A DNA stretch of 24,341 nucleotides from QHBQ01 sp038230695 (GCA_038230695.1 JBBRMT010000039.1:1-24341); one strand, 5' to 3'. Counted from the first letter of the stretch, positions 1-7,543 are shown. The notes: generated from the sequence alone by a model not told the origin. Made by a program: numbers and translations.

Positions 1-438
1 AAGCAGAACGCGCTGGCCGAAGGCGCTACCATCGCCGCTGCTGCCCCAGCCGTGATCGCGCCTGTTGCTACACCCAGCGTCGCTGCCGCCCCGCCGGTTG
101 CCCAGCCGCTCGACCTGCCCGATGAGCAATTGCCCTATCTCGAAACCCTCAGCCGCGCCGACGAGCAACTCGAATACGTCCTCGACCGCACCTATATCAC
201 TATCGGTCGCGCCCGCACCAACGACATAGTGATTGATAACTCCTTCGTCGGTTGGCAGACCGTTTCGCCCTACCACGCCGAGTTGCGCTACCAGAATGGC
301 AAGTTCGTGCTGGTGGACAAGCAATCGGATAACGGCAGCTTCGTCAACCGCGTGCGTACCGGCAGCAACATGCTTGAGGATGGGATGTCGCTCTCCTTCG
401 GCAAGGTGGAGTTTATCTACCGCCAACCGGCCAAATAG
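1..438 (+). CDS. FHA-domain protein, C-terminal part (5' end outside window)
   Basis: The frame is open from base 1, so the gene begins upstream and only about 145 C-terminal residues are visible. An Ala/Pro-rich linker of about 35 residues is followed by a forkhead-associated (FHA) domain. Its hallmarks are the strand TYITIGRARTNDIVID (the GR..xxDI core), then SPYHAELRYQNGKFVLVDKQ and SDNGSFVN, which supply the conserved S..H and NGS/T..N loops that bind phosphothreonine. FHA domains read phosphorylation made by Ser/Thr kinases. The next gene is a pseudokinase-PP2C phosphatase fusion with a similar Ala/Pro-rich N-terminus, so the two probably belong to one phosphoprotein signalling cluster. 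What lies N-terminal to the linker cannot be seen. A GTG at 52 is not needed as a start, because the linker composition continues upstream of it. Confidence 0.85.
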   Translation, partial: KQNALAEGATIAAAAPAVIAPVATPSVAAAPPVAQPLDLPDEQLPYLETLSRADEQLEYVLDRTYITIGRARTNDIVIDNSFVGWQTVSPYHAELRYQNGKFVLVDKQSDNGSFVNRVRTGSNMLEDGMSLSFGKVEFIYRQPAK

Positions 439-571
439 GGCTGAAGTACAAGTTGCAGATTGCAAGTAATGTTGCTGTAAAGGTGGGCTATGCTGGCCCA
501 TAGGCATTGAGCTAAGGACACACGTCAGGATACTTAATGCTGAATTGAGCTTAATGCTGAAGTTACTCTGC

Positions 572-593
572 GGGTCTGGGGGTTCAGCCCCCA
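572..593 (+). repeat. palindromic repeat family A, copy 1 (inverted partner at 691-712)
   Basis: A 22-bp segment with core TCTGGGGGTTCAGCCCCC. It is the exact reverse complement of 691-712, so the pair could form a long stem around about 97 bp. Each copy can also fold on its own (GGGGG against CCCCC). A further direct copy with the same core is at 2981-3003, and a diverged one lies near 3105-3127. The pair sits in the 447-bp gap between the FHA gene and the PP2C gene, where no convincing gene is visible. Confidence 0.85.
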
Positions 594-690
594 CATATTG
601 CAATGAGCCGATGTCGCGGTTTGGCCGTGGCCCTCCCTTGCTGCGCTGCCAGCGGGTTGCATACGATAAGCATTGATGCGCTTGAGCTGC

Positions 691-712
691 TGGGGGCTGA
701 ACCCCCAGACCC
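691..712 (-). repeat. palindromic repeat family A, copy 2 (inverted)
   Basis: Exact 22-bp reverse complement of 572-593, seen directly. The remainder of the 439-885 gap also holds a family B copy near 782-826 and heptamer repeats at 840-881. Confidence 0.85.
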
Positions 713-781
713 CCAAGCTCACCCCAACTATCTTAATTCAATGCCTATGGTTGGGGTTGCACTGAAGCAGCAGCTATGGTG

Positions 782-826
782 TAGGGGTGGGCGGCTGCCC
801 GCCCTGGTGAAGCGCACCAAATGCCT
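782..826 (+). repeat. palindromic repeat family B, isolated copy
   Basis: Begins TAGGGGTGGGCGGCTGCCC and continues GCCCTGGTGAAGCGC. The GGGCGG/CCGCCC arms form a hairpin. It is related to the cluster of copies at 6775-7501, most closely to the one at 7002-7055. Confidence 0.7.
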
Positions 827-839
827 ATTGCAACAGGCG

Positions 840-881
840 CTACCTTCTTTAATCTACCTTCTACCTTCTACAATCTACAAT
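840..881 (+). repeat. heptanucleotide tandem repeat (6 units) ahead of the PP2C gene
   Basis: Six consecutive 7-bp units in perfect register, of the types CTACCTT, CTTTAAT and CTACAAT. The array ends four bases before the ATG at 886, so it forms the immediate 5' leader and leaves no room for a normal Shine-Dalgarno site. It is the complementary-strand equivalent of the TTGTAGA heptamers at 22387-22421. Confidence 0.8.
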
Positions 882-885
882 CATT

Positions 886-2922
886 ATGGACGATGACCGT
901 GTGACAATTGCCGAGCTACCGAGCAACGCTGAAGAACCAGCGTCGCCGCTGCCTGCTGCCTCAGCAAGTGGTCATTTGGCGGATGTCGAACCAGTTACCA
1001 CCACTGAGTTGCCCCCTGCCGAAGCCGAACCCACGATGTTGGAACAACCAACCACCGCAGCCGCTGAATCCCCCCTGGCAGAGCAACCCACCGCCACTGC
1101 CGCTACTCCCCTAGTGGAATCCACACCCATCCTACCTGAGCCAGCCGCCAGCGAAGCTGCAGCAACACTAGACCCGCCGTTGGCTGCAACAGCCCAATTT
1201 GCTACTGCCGCATCGCTGCCCACAGTGGATGCGCCGCCTGTGGCTGCCGCTGAGGCCGCTTATCTCGCCAACGGTGGCGGCACCGCGCCACTAAACGCTC
1301 GTCGCCCTGAGCCGGTGCCAGCGGGTATGGAGTGGGACGAAGCTCCCACTGTGATTATCGGACCGACTAGCACGATTGGGATGCAGCCGTTGCCGCTGGG
1401 CGCATTGCTCGCCGATCGCTATGTTTTGCGCGGCACGCTCAGTTATGATGAGGAGCAGAACGTCTATCGCGCCGAAAACATCACTGGCGAGGAACTCTAC
1501 ACCATCGTGGAGAGCAATCAGCAGTATGCGCGAGGCAGCCAGCAGGTGGTCAGCCAGGGTCTCAGCCACCCCCACCTGTTGCCAGTGATTGACCTGTTCG
1601 CATATCGGCCATATGGAGTGATGCCCCGCTACTACGCGGTCTCCCCCGCCGCTGAGGAGAGCCTGCTCCTTAGTGACCTGGAAGAACCCCTGCCCGTCGA
1701 GCAGACCCTGGATTGGGCTAACGAACTGGCTGAGGCGCTCAATTACCTGCACGAACAAGGGGTTTACAGCGCGGTGCTGACCCCCGACAACATCCTGATC
1801 GAAAATAGTCACGCCCTGATTGGCGACCTCAGCGCCGCACAGGTCACCGCCGCTGCCGATGGTGAACAAGAGAACCTCCGTCGGCACGACATCGCTGCGC
1901 TAGCTGCAACCATAGCCTATGCCATGACTGGCAGCCGCAGCGTAAACATTGCCAACCTGCCGCTGCTGCGCGGGGCCGACGGCGCTCCCCTGCCCCCTCC
2001 CATTCAGCAAGCTCTCAGCGCCGCTCTCAGTGGCGAACAGGGCAGCGCCCGCGCCTTCTATGCCCAGCTACTCGACGCCTGGCGCACGGTTGCCGCCGCC
2101 CCCAACGACCTGCTGCTGCATAGCGGCAAGCTGTCGCACATTGGAATGCTACGCCGCAACAACCAGGATAGCCTGGCCGCCATCGAGTGTGTGATGATGG
2201 TACAATCGCTCAGTGGTACGTGCGGCGTATATGTAGTCGCCGATGGCATGGGCGGGCATAAGGGGGGCGAAGTTGCCAGCGCCATTACCGTCAATGCGGT
2301 CGTCGCAAACCTGCTGGGTAGCACTATTACCCCGCTCTATAGCGACGATGCCAGCGACGACATCATCGCCGAGCAGACGGTGCGCGGACGCATTACTGCA
2401 GCGATCCAGGAAGCCAACCAACAGGTAAACGGGATGCGCGTGCGCGAGGGCAGCGATATGGGTACTACCGTGGTTACCGCCCTGGTGATGGATGGCCGCC
2501 TCTATATCGGCAATGTGGGTGACAGTCGCGCCTATTTCTATCGCCCCGGTGCGCCGATCCGCCAGATAACTGCCGATCACTCGCTGGTCGCCCGCCTGGT
2601 GCAACTCGGCCAGATCAGCGAGGCGGAAGCCGCAGTCCACCCCCATCGCCACGTCATCTTTCGTTCGCTGGGCGAGAAGGGGCGGGTCGAGGTTGATACC
2701 TTCGTCGAAACATTGAAGCCTGGAGATCGCGTGCTGCTCTGTTCCGACGGTCTCAGTGGGATGGTCTCCGATAGCGATATGACCGCCGTGCTTGCCAGCG
2801 AACCCGACCCCCAGGTTGCCAGCCAGCGTTTCGTCGAACTTGCTAACGCCCACGGTGGGGTAGACAACATCTCCGTCATCATCGTCAACATCGAGCAGGC
2901 GGTAATGAACAAGCCGGAGTAA
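886..2922 (+). CDS. pseudokinase-PP2C Ser/Thr phosphatase fusion protein
   Basis: 678 residues in three parts. Residues 1-150 are a low-complexity Ala/Pro/Glu/Thr linker. Residues about 170-400 resemble a Ser/Thr kinase fold (LADRYVLRGTLSYDEEQNVYRAEN), but the HRDLKPxN loop is YSAVLTPDN (294-302), lacking the catalytic Asp, and the DFG motif is GDLS (313-316), so this is a pseudokinase. Residues about 412-672 are a complete PP2C/PPM phosphatase with NQD (426-428), DGMGGH (453-458), GDSRAY (545-550), SDGLSG (620-625) and GGVDNIS (657-663), giving the metal-binding aspartates. It should dephosphorylate phospho-Ser/Thr proteins in the cytoplasm; no membrane segment is seen. The pseudokinase probably serves as a binding or regulatory module. 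The start lacks a clear Shine-Dalgarno site because heptamer repeats abut it; a GTG at 901 is an alternative. Confidence 0.9.
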   Translation: MDDDRVTIAELPSNAEEPASPLPAASASGHLADVEPVTTTELPPAEAEPTMLEQPTTAAAESPLAEQPTATAATPLVESTPILPEPAASEAAATLDPPLAATAQFATAASLPTVDAPPVAAAEAAYLANGGGTAPLNARRPEPVPAGMEWDEAPTVIIGPTSTIGMQPLPLGALLADRYVLRGTLSYDEEQNVYRAENITGEELYTIVESNQQYARGSQQVVSQGLSHPHLLPVIDLFAYRPYGVMPRYYAVSPAAEESLLLSDLEEPLPVEQTLDWANELAEALNYLHEQGVYSAVLTPDNILIENSHALIGDLSAAQVTAAADGEQENLRRHDIAALAATIAYAMTGSRSVNIANLPLLRGADGAPLPPPIQQALSAALSGEQGSARAFYAQLLDAWRTVAAAPNDLLLHSGKLSHIGMLRRNNQDSLAAIECVMMVQSLSGTCGVYVVADGMGGHKGGEVASAITVNAVVANLLGSTITPLYSDDASDDIIAEQTVRGRITAAIQEANQQVNGMRVREGSDMGTTVVTALVMDGRLYIGNVGDSRAYFYRPGAPIRQITADHSLVARLVQLGQISEAEAAVHPHRHVIFRSLGEKGRVEVDTFVETLKPGDRVLLCSDGLSGMVSDSDMTAVLASEPDPQVASQRFVELANAHGGVDNISVIIVNIEQAVMNKPE

Positions 2923-2980
2923 TCCTCTCGCAGCAACAAAGCCTGAATTACCCACTTTTTACATTAGGTTAAAAAATGCT

Positions 2981-3003
2981 GGGGTCTGGGGGTTCAGCCC
3001 CAG
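2981..3003 (+). repeat. palindromic repeat family A, copy 3
   Basis: Shares the core GGTCTGGGGGTTCAGCCCC with 572-593, in the same orientation. A diverged inverted relative follows at about 3104-3127 (TGGGGCTTACCCCCGACCCC). Otherwise nothing is recognised in 2923-3193. Confidence 0.8.
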
Positions 3004-3193
3004 TTGATGAAGCGGGATTATGCTGCTGACAAGTATGGGTTGGCTTGTCGAACGGCGTTGGTGGGGAGTTAAAGATCGCCCAAACGTTAAGTTAGGCAGG
3101 CTACTGGGGCTTACCCCCGACCCCCTGGAGTATTCCCACGTTGACTAAATTAGGGATGTTTCAAGTTTGTGGGAGAAATGCTGCCCTACATCA

Positions 3194-3313
3194 ATGCTCC
3201 AAACAATCGTTGGCATCATCTTTGCTCTAGCATTGGTGAGCGCAACAATGAGCTGCGCTGCCAGTGAGTGGGTGCGACGCGATCGCGCCCGGAAGGAGAG
3301 AGAGCAAAGATGA
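3194..3313 (+). CDS. small single-pass membrane peptide (39 aa), ATGA-coupled to the next gene
   Basis: An open frame of 39 residues reads MLQTIVGIIFALALVSATM, then SCAASEWVRRDRARKEREQR. It has one hydrophobic helix (about residues 4-22) and a strongly basic/charged tail, the pattern of a small single-pass membrane protein. Its TGA overlaps the ATG of the following membrane-protein gene (ATGA at 3310-3313), which would couple their translation. A purine-rich GGAAGGAGAGAG inside this frame serves as the ribosome site of the next gene. The weak point is its own start: the nearest GGGAG lies about 18 bases upstream. No family is recognised. Confidence 0.5.
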   Translation: MLQTIVGIIFALALVSATMSCAASEWVRRDRARKEREQR

Positions 3314-3705
3314 GGAGTATTTCAGGCGCACTGAGCGCAAACGGTCTCTGGTACGTGCTAGTTGGCCTGTTCCTGATGTTCAGCTTCAAACCGGTTGCCG
3401 ATGCATTCAATCTCGCCCCACCAGATAACAGTAATTTCTACAGTGTACTTGGCGCAGCAGGCATGATTGGCCTGGGCATCGCCGCCGCCAGTCTCGCCCG
3501 CAACTTTACCCCCGCCGGGGTCAACGGTATCATCCTCGCCAACTTCGTCGTGCTAATTACCATGCTCTACTGGTTGCTGGTGGTGAAACTGACAGTGAGC
3601 AGCACTGGCGCTCTGATCCTGTGGATCGCCTTCGCCATCCTGCTGATCATCACCCTGGCCGAAATCACCCTGCTCAACAACCGTCGCTGGCGCAGTCGCC
3701 AATGA
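3310..3705 (+). CDS. small integral membrane protein, four predicted helices
   Basis: 131 residues starting MRSISGALSANGLWYVLVGL. Four hydrophobic segments are visible at about residues 12-30, 44-62, 72-92 and 99-121, followed by a basic tail (NNRRWRSRQ). No catalytic motif or known family is recognised. The frame stays open further upstream to an ATG at 3268, but the start at 3310 is preferred because a strong purine-rich ribosome site (GGAAGGAGAGAG) precedes it, it overlaps the stop of the 39-residue peptide as ATGA, and the upstream extension would be an unlikely polar N-terminus. Function unknown; the paired small peptide suggests a two-subunit membrane unit. Confidence 0.7.
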   Translation: MRSISGALSANGLWYVLVGLFLMFSFKPVADAFNLAPPDNSNFYSVLGAAGMIGLGIAAASLARNFTPAGVNGIILANFVVLITMLYWLLVVKLTVSSTGALILWIAFAILLIITLAEITLLNNRRWRSRQ

Positions 3706-3711
3706 AACCTC

Positions 3712-3740
3712 CCGCAAAGGGGGAGGCTGGGTGGGGGAGT
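3712..3740 (+). repeat. palindromic repeat family C (GGGGGAGGCTGGG type)
   Basis: Starts with the hairpin CTCCC-GCAAAGG-GGGAG and continues to 3740. The last 22 bases match the minus strand of 12418-12439, inside argS, at 21 of 22 positions. It lies just after the stop of the membrane-protein gene. Confidence 0.75.
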
Positions 3741-3761
3741 TCATCACCGCACGAAACTAGT

Positions 3762-3785
3762 TGCCCGGCCTTCTATGGCCGGGCA
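3762..3785. terminator. possible bidirectional hairpin between convergent genes
   Basis: A perfect 9-bp stem, TGCCCGGCC ... GGCCGGGCA, with a 6-nt loop. It sits at the convergent ends of the membrane-protein gene and the antiporter gene and includes the antiporter stop codon. No U-tract follows on either strand, so intrinsic termination is only a suggestion. Confidence 0.4.
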
Positions 3786-4843
3786 ATCGCGATCAGCCCG
3801 ATTGTTCCCAGCACATAGAGTACCACTACCACCACCGAATCAACGCCCATGCCCAGAATGATGCTACGCTTGGGGCGGAACACCAGTCCCCAGATATAGA
3901 CAGTGGTCAACAGGATACCCAACCCCGCCTCGTAGATGTCGGTGCTGTTCGCCTGCGGCAGCGCCGCTTGACCGGCCAGCACGCTTGCCACGAGGAACAG
4001 CACCGGCAGGAAGGCGTTACCACCGAAGATGTCGCTGAAGGCCAACTGGTAATCGCCCAGTTTCACCGCGGCAAGGCCGGTGGAGAGTTCCGGCAGCGAA
4101 GTCGCCGCCGCCAGGAAGGTTGCACCGAACAGCACGCCACTCAAGCCCCATTCGTTGGCAACGGCCTCACCGCTCTGCTCCAGCGCCACCCCCGCCGCCA
4201 GCGTCACCACCGAGGCAATGGCGAAGACGATCACCGTGCGCGTGGTACTGTGGCCCTTGTCTTTCGCCTGCTTCACCTTCTCCGCCTGCGCCACGCCGCG
4301 TCCCTGCTGTGCGCCTGGCGCAACCCCTTTCTCTTGCCAGGGCAGGTCGGTGCGGGCCTTGCCCAGCAGCCACAACCCCACGCCCCAGATGACCACGATC
4401 AGCAGATCGCCCGGCCCGATGCCCGCCACCTGCAACCCGCCCGACAGCGTACTCGCCATAATCGCTACGATCAACACGGCGATTACCAAACCACCCTCCA
4501 GCACCAGCGTCAGCGAGGCGGCGAACCAGGTAAGTGGCGGCTGGCCGTGCAGTCCGACCGCGTCGAGGATTGCCAGCACCACCGTCTGGATGGCGATGCC
4601 GCCCAGGATGTTGCCGATGGCGATGTCAAGCTGGTGGCTCAACCCCGCGCTGACGGTGATGGCAATCTCTGGCAGGTTGGTGGCAACCGCTAGCAGGATC
4701 AGCCCGCCTAGCGCCTCGCCCCAGCCCCAACGCTGTGATAGCAGGTCGCTGGAATCGGACAAAGCTATCCCCGCCACCCAGATAGCGGCAGCAGCGACAA
4801 TGAAGATTATTATTAGCACAAGCAGCGGCAGTCCGTTAAGCAT
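3773..4843 (-). CDS. CaCA-family Na+/Ca2+ (cation) antiporter
   Basis: 356 residues with about ten hydrophobic segments. Two inverted alpha-repeats carry the family signature: AVATNLPEI with GNILGG (residues 53-60 and 77-82), and AAATSLPELS with GDYQ...FGGNAF (245-254 and 263-278). The glutamates of the two LPE motifs are the expected ion ligands. A charged Lys/Glu-rich loop (about 168-200) separates the halves, as in the family. It should exchange Ca2+ or a similar cation for Na+ or H+ across the cytoplasmic membrane. An ORF extension to 4954 is rejected: it would run through the divergent promoter region, whereas the ATG at 4843 begins directly with the first membrane helix. A TATAAT ends 6 bp before this ATG, so the mRNA is probably leaderless. 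Confidence 0.88.
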   Translation of the reverse strand: MLNGLPLLVLIIIFIVAAAAIWVAGIALSDSSDLLSQRWGWGEALGGLILLAVATNLPEIAITVSAGLSHQLDIAIGNILGGIAIQTVVLAILDAVGLHGQPPLTWFAASLTLVLEGGLVIAVLIVAIMASTLSGGLQVAGIGPGDLLIVVIWGVGLWLLGKARTDLPWQEKGVAPGAQQGRGVAQAEKVKQAKDKGHSTTRTVIVFAIASVVTLAAGVALEQSGEAVANEWGLSGVLFGATFLAAATSLPELSTGLAAVKLGDYQLAFSDIFGGNAFLPVLFLVASVLAGQAALPQANSTDIYEAGLGILLTTVYIWGLVFRPKRSIILGMGVDSVVVVVLYVLGTIGLIAIARP

Positions 4844-4849
4844 AGGCGT

Positions 4850-4855
4850 ATTATA
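4850..4855 (-). promoter_or_regulatory. -10 element of the antiporter gene (probably leaderless)
   Basis: TATAAT on the minus strand ends 6 bp before the ATG at 4843. A normal start of transcription about 7 bp downstream would therefore fall on the start codon. The -35 region is weak (AATTTA around 4873-4878). Confidence 0.55.
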
Positions 4856-4886
4856 CACCAAATGAAGGGTATTAAATTGCCACTCC

Positions 4887-4915
4887 TTGCCACCAAAACA
4901 ATAAATGGGTACAAT
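4887..4915 (+). promoter_or_regulatory. sigma70-type promoter of the glycosidase gene
   Basis: TTGCCA (4887-4892), a 17-bp spacer and TACAAT (4910-4915). The predicted start of transcription is about 4922, 34 bp before the ATG at 4956. It is divergent from the antiporter promoter. Its position rules out an upstream ATG at 4905, which would lie inside the promoter. Confidence 0.7.
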
Positions 4916-4955
4916 AGGGTATAACCACCTACCATCGTGCCTGGAAAGAGACATT

Positions 4956-6707
4956 ATGCGCTTCCATTACCTCAACCGCTTCTTCGCCTTGCTTGCCATC
5001 ATCCCCCTCGTCCTCACCACCTTCTCTGTCAACTCGCCCACCGCGCCCGGCAACTATGTCGCCATCACTGGCGACCAGTTCACCTACAACGGCCAGCCGG
5101 TCAAGCTAAAGGGAATGAATTACTACCCGCAGCTAACCCCCTGGGCGGTGATGTTTGACCACTGGCAGGGTGATGCGGTAAATAGCGATATGGCCCGCCT
5201 ACAAAACCTCGGCGCAAATGTGGTGCGCGTGCTAATCCCTTACGGCAACTATGACTGGACCGACAAGAGTGGCGCGATTGACCCCAAACATCTCGCCAAC
5301 CTGGAGCAACTGGTGCAAGCGGCGGGCAACCATAACCTCAAGGTGGAGCTTACCTTGTTCGACTTCTACAGCGGCGCTCCGGCTGCTGGCAGCGCCGAGG
5401 AGGGACAAAACCTCACTTATATAACCCAGATGGTCAAGGCTTTCGGCGACGATGACCGTATCTTCGCCTGGGACATCCACAACGAACCGGACAACTATGG
5501 GGTATGGACTGATCGCCGCCATCCCGACCTGGTGATTGACTGGCTGCGCCGCATGGCTGCTGCGCTGCATACACTAGATCACAACCATCCCGTCACAGTC
5601 GGCTATGGCAATTACCAGAATTATTGGCTGAAGGGGCCGAACGGGGTTTATACCACCGACTTCGTTGATTTCATCAGCCTGCACAGCTACGATGCGGGCA
5701 ATATCGTGGCCCAGATTCAGAACATCAAGCTGCAAAGCAGCAAGCCCATCCTGCTGGAGGAGACCGGCTGGCCGACCGGCCCCTCTTGCAACACCCTCGA
5801 TTACAACGAGGCTACCCAGCAGCGCGTCTACAGCATCATGGTTGCGGCGGCACAGGCGCAAAATATCGGCGGCCTGTTCGCCTGGACGCTATGGGATTAC
5901 CGCCTTGGCCAATCGCACGGCGGCGGGGTGGAGTCGCGTGATGACCACTTTGGCCTGCTGCGGTTGGATGGTAGCGAGAAGCCCGCTATGGCCGATTTCC
6001 GCGCTTATTCCGCGCCTCCCCTACCCAGCGTTACCAGCACAAGCCTGCAATATACAACTGCGCCCTATGACCCGACGCGGGTGCTGGGCAACCGCGAGTA
6101 CGGCACGCCGCTCTACTTCGCGCCGACTAACGTCTACGTCTGGGATGCGTTCAAGCAATACTGGTTGCGCTTCGGCGGGTTGCCTATCTTTGGCTATCCC
6201 TTGACCATGGCCCGCAAGGAAACCCTCAGCGACGGCCAGACATACGTGGTGCAATACTTCGAGCGGGCGCGATTTGAGCTACATAACGAGGCGCTTACCA
6301 GCCCCGATTACAACGCCCTGTCCCACGACGATCAACTGCGCCGCCTGGTCGAGCTAACCCCACTCGGCGACCTCGCCACCAGCACGCGCAACTTCGCGCC
6401 AGTTCCCGCACCCACCACTGATCAACTCGCCGCCGATGGTTCGCTGACCTACTTTCCGCAAACCGGCCACACGCTGGGCGGCCTATTCCACCAGTTCTGG
6501 CTGGATAACAACGGCCTCGCCAACTTCGGCTATCCCATCAGCCAGCTAATCCAGGAGGTCAACCCCAGCGACGGCCACACTTATTACGTGCAATATTTCG
6601 AGCGTCAACGCTTCGAGTGGCATCAGGACATGGCTGGCACTCCCTACGAGGTGCAGCTAGGCCAGCTAGGCCGCGAGTGGCTGGTTAGCCATGTCTGCTT
6701 GAATTGA
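4956..6707 (+). CDS. secreted GH5-like glycoside hydrolase with two C-terminal FGYP repeats
   Basis: 583 residues. An N-terminal signal peptide (MRFHYLNRFFALLAIIPLVL) leads to a TIM-barrel glycosidase of clan GH-A type, about residues 33-350. WDIHNEPDN supplies the likely acid/base Glu177, and SKPILLEETGWP supplies the likely nucleophile Glu268. The opening GQPVKLKGMNYYP is typical of GH5-like cellulase/mannanase folds, so a beta-1,4-glucan or mannan substrate is plausible but not proven. Residues about 385-575 hold two copies of a repeat: a W/F-rich lead, FGYPL or FGYPI, then D-G-x-T-Y-x-VQYFERxRFE. The start at 4956 has GGAAAGAG upstream and a good promoter. The exported enzyme probably acts on plant or microbial polysaccharide; the repeats may be a binding or anchoring module. 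Confidence 0.85.
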   Translation: MRFHYLNRFFALLAIIPLVLTTFSVNSPTAPGNYVAITGDQFTYNGQPVKLKGMNYYPQLTPWAVMFDHWQGDAVNSDMARLQNLGANVVRVLIPYGNYDWTDKSGAIDPKHLANLEQLVQAAGNHNLKVELTLFDFYSGAPAAGSAEEGQNLTYITQMVKAFGDDDRIFAWDIHNEPDNYGVWTDRRHPDLVIDWLRRMAAALHTLDHNHPVTVGYGNYQNYWLKGPNGVYTTDFVDFISLHSYDAGNIVAQIQNIKLQSSKPILLEETGWPTGPSCNTLDYNEATQQRVYSIMVAAAQAQNIGGLFAWTLWDYRLGQSHGGGVESRDDHFGLLRLDGSEKPAMADFRAYSAPPLPSVTSTSLQYTTAPYDPTRVLGNREYGTPLYFAPTNVYVWDAFKQYWLRFGGLPIFGYPLTMARKETLSDGQTYVVQYFERARFELHNEALTSPDYNALSHDDQLRRLVELTPLGDLATSTRNFAPVPAPTTDQLAADGSLTYFPQTGHTLGGLFHQFWLDNNGLANFGYPISQLIQEVNPSDGHTYYVQYFERQRFEWHQDMAGTPYEVQLGQLGREWLVSHVCLN

Positions 6708-6774
6708 GGCATGAGGACTTGCACGGCCTGCCAGCGGATTTGGTGAAACCGATGAAGCGGATTTGGGTTGGTGT

Positions 6775-7501
6775 AGGGGCGCAGATTTATCGCGCCCCGG
6801 TGCGGTGCATCAATGCTAATCGCTATCACCGAACGTTGGCGTTGAGCCAGCAAAACCCCTCTCCCAGCGGGAAACCCCCTTGTGGGGTTCCCTGTGGGTA
6901 GGCAGGGTGAGGGAGAATGGTGCAGCGTGTCAATGCTGGGGAAAACGGAACCGCCAACGGACTGTTCAACGGACAAACGGAATAAACGGACATAGGGAGC
7001 CGTAGGGTCGGGCGGCTGCCCGCCCCGGTGCGGTGCATCAATGCTTATCGAAAGCGTTAATGTCGAGGGACAGACAGCCGAATTTGGTAGACGGATGAAA
7101 CGGATTTGGGTCTCGTAGGGGCGGGTTGCTGCCCGCCCTAGTGCAGAGCGATAACGCCCATCGTGATCGCTAACGTAGGGGCGCATGGCATACGCCCAGG
7201 TGCGGCGCATCAATGCTTATCGAAAGCGACATTGTTGGGGTTAGGGTGGTTAGAATTGCGGAAGACGCGGAACGAACGCGGAGGATGCGGAATAGAGAGG
7301 GAGGAGTTGCAAGTTACAAAAGGCATGGTTGGAACTTCATTATGGGCGTATGCCATGCGCCCCTACGTCAACGTTCGGTGATTGCTAGGGGCATTGGTTC
7401 GTTGCACCAGGGCGGGCAGCCGCCCGCCCCTACATCAGCACTGGTGGTTGCGATGTACTTTGGTAATTTGCACCAGGTCGGGCAGCCACCCGACCCTACG
7501 C
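6775..7501. repeat. intergenic repeat island (families B and C)
   Basis: The gene-free stretch 6708-7543 is packed with repeats. Family B units begin GTAGGG(G/T)CG and continue through a palindromic core to GGTGCGGTGCATCAATGC or a relative. Copies begin near 6775, 7002, 7115 and 7175 in plus orientation and end near 7366, 7433 and 7499 in minus orientation, with a partial copy at about 7386-7400. A family C-like element with nested hairpins is at about 6855-6915, followed by four AACGGA-type short repeats at 6971-6990. No convincing protein gene is seen here. Confidence 0.8.
7173..7368. mobile_element. MITE-like element with 25-bp terminal inverted repeats
   Basis: The 25 bases at 7173-7197 are the exact reverse complement of 7344-7368 (arms ACGTAGGGGCGCATGGCATA... 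and its complement). They enclose about 146 bp, which contain a family B tail and a purine-rich GCGGAA/GCGGAGGA stretch. No transposase is present. No clear target-site duplication is visible, so this could also be two family B copies that happen to face each other. Confidence 0.5.
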
Positions 7502-7543
7502 AGCGAATCCATTTTTACGTTGAATAAATCTTTTTGCTAGCTG

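Noticed and set aside
603..896. 97-codon plus-strand open frame before the PP2C gene
   Set aside because: It consists of palindromic and heptamer repeats and overlaps the PP2C start without a ribosome site.
3761..4693. 310-codon plus-strand open frame opposite the antiporter gene
   Set aside because: His/Gln/Arg-rich shadow of a clear ten-helix antiporter on the minus strand.
6708..7527. Several 65-189-codon open frames in the repeat island on both strands
   Set aside because: They are made of repeat DNA, lack ribosome sites and resemble no protein; no other evidence for coding.
6708..7543. CRISPR-like impression from regularly recurring repeats
   Set aside because: Units are palindromic, of variable spacing and in both orientations, with no constant-length spacers and no cas genes.
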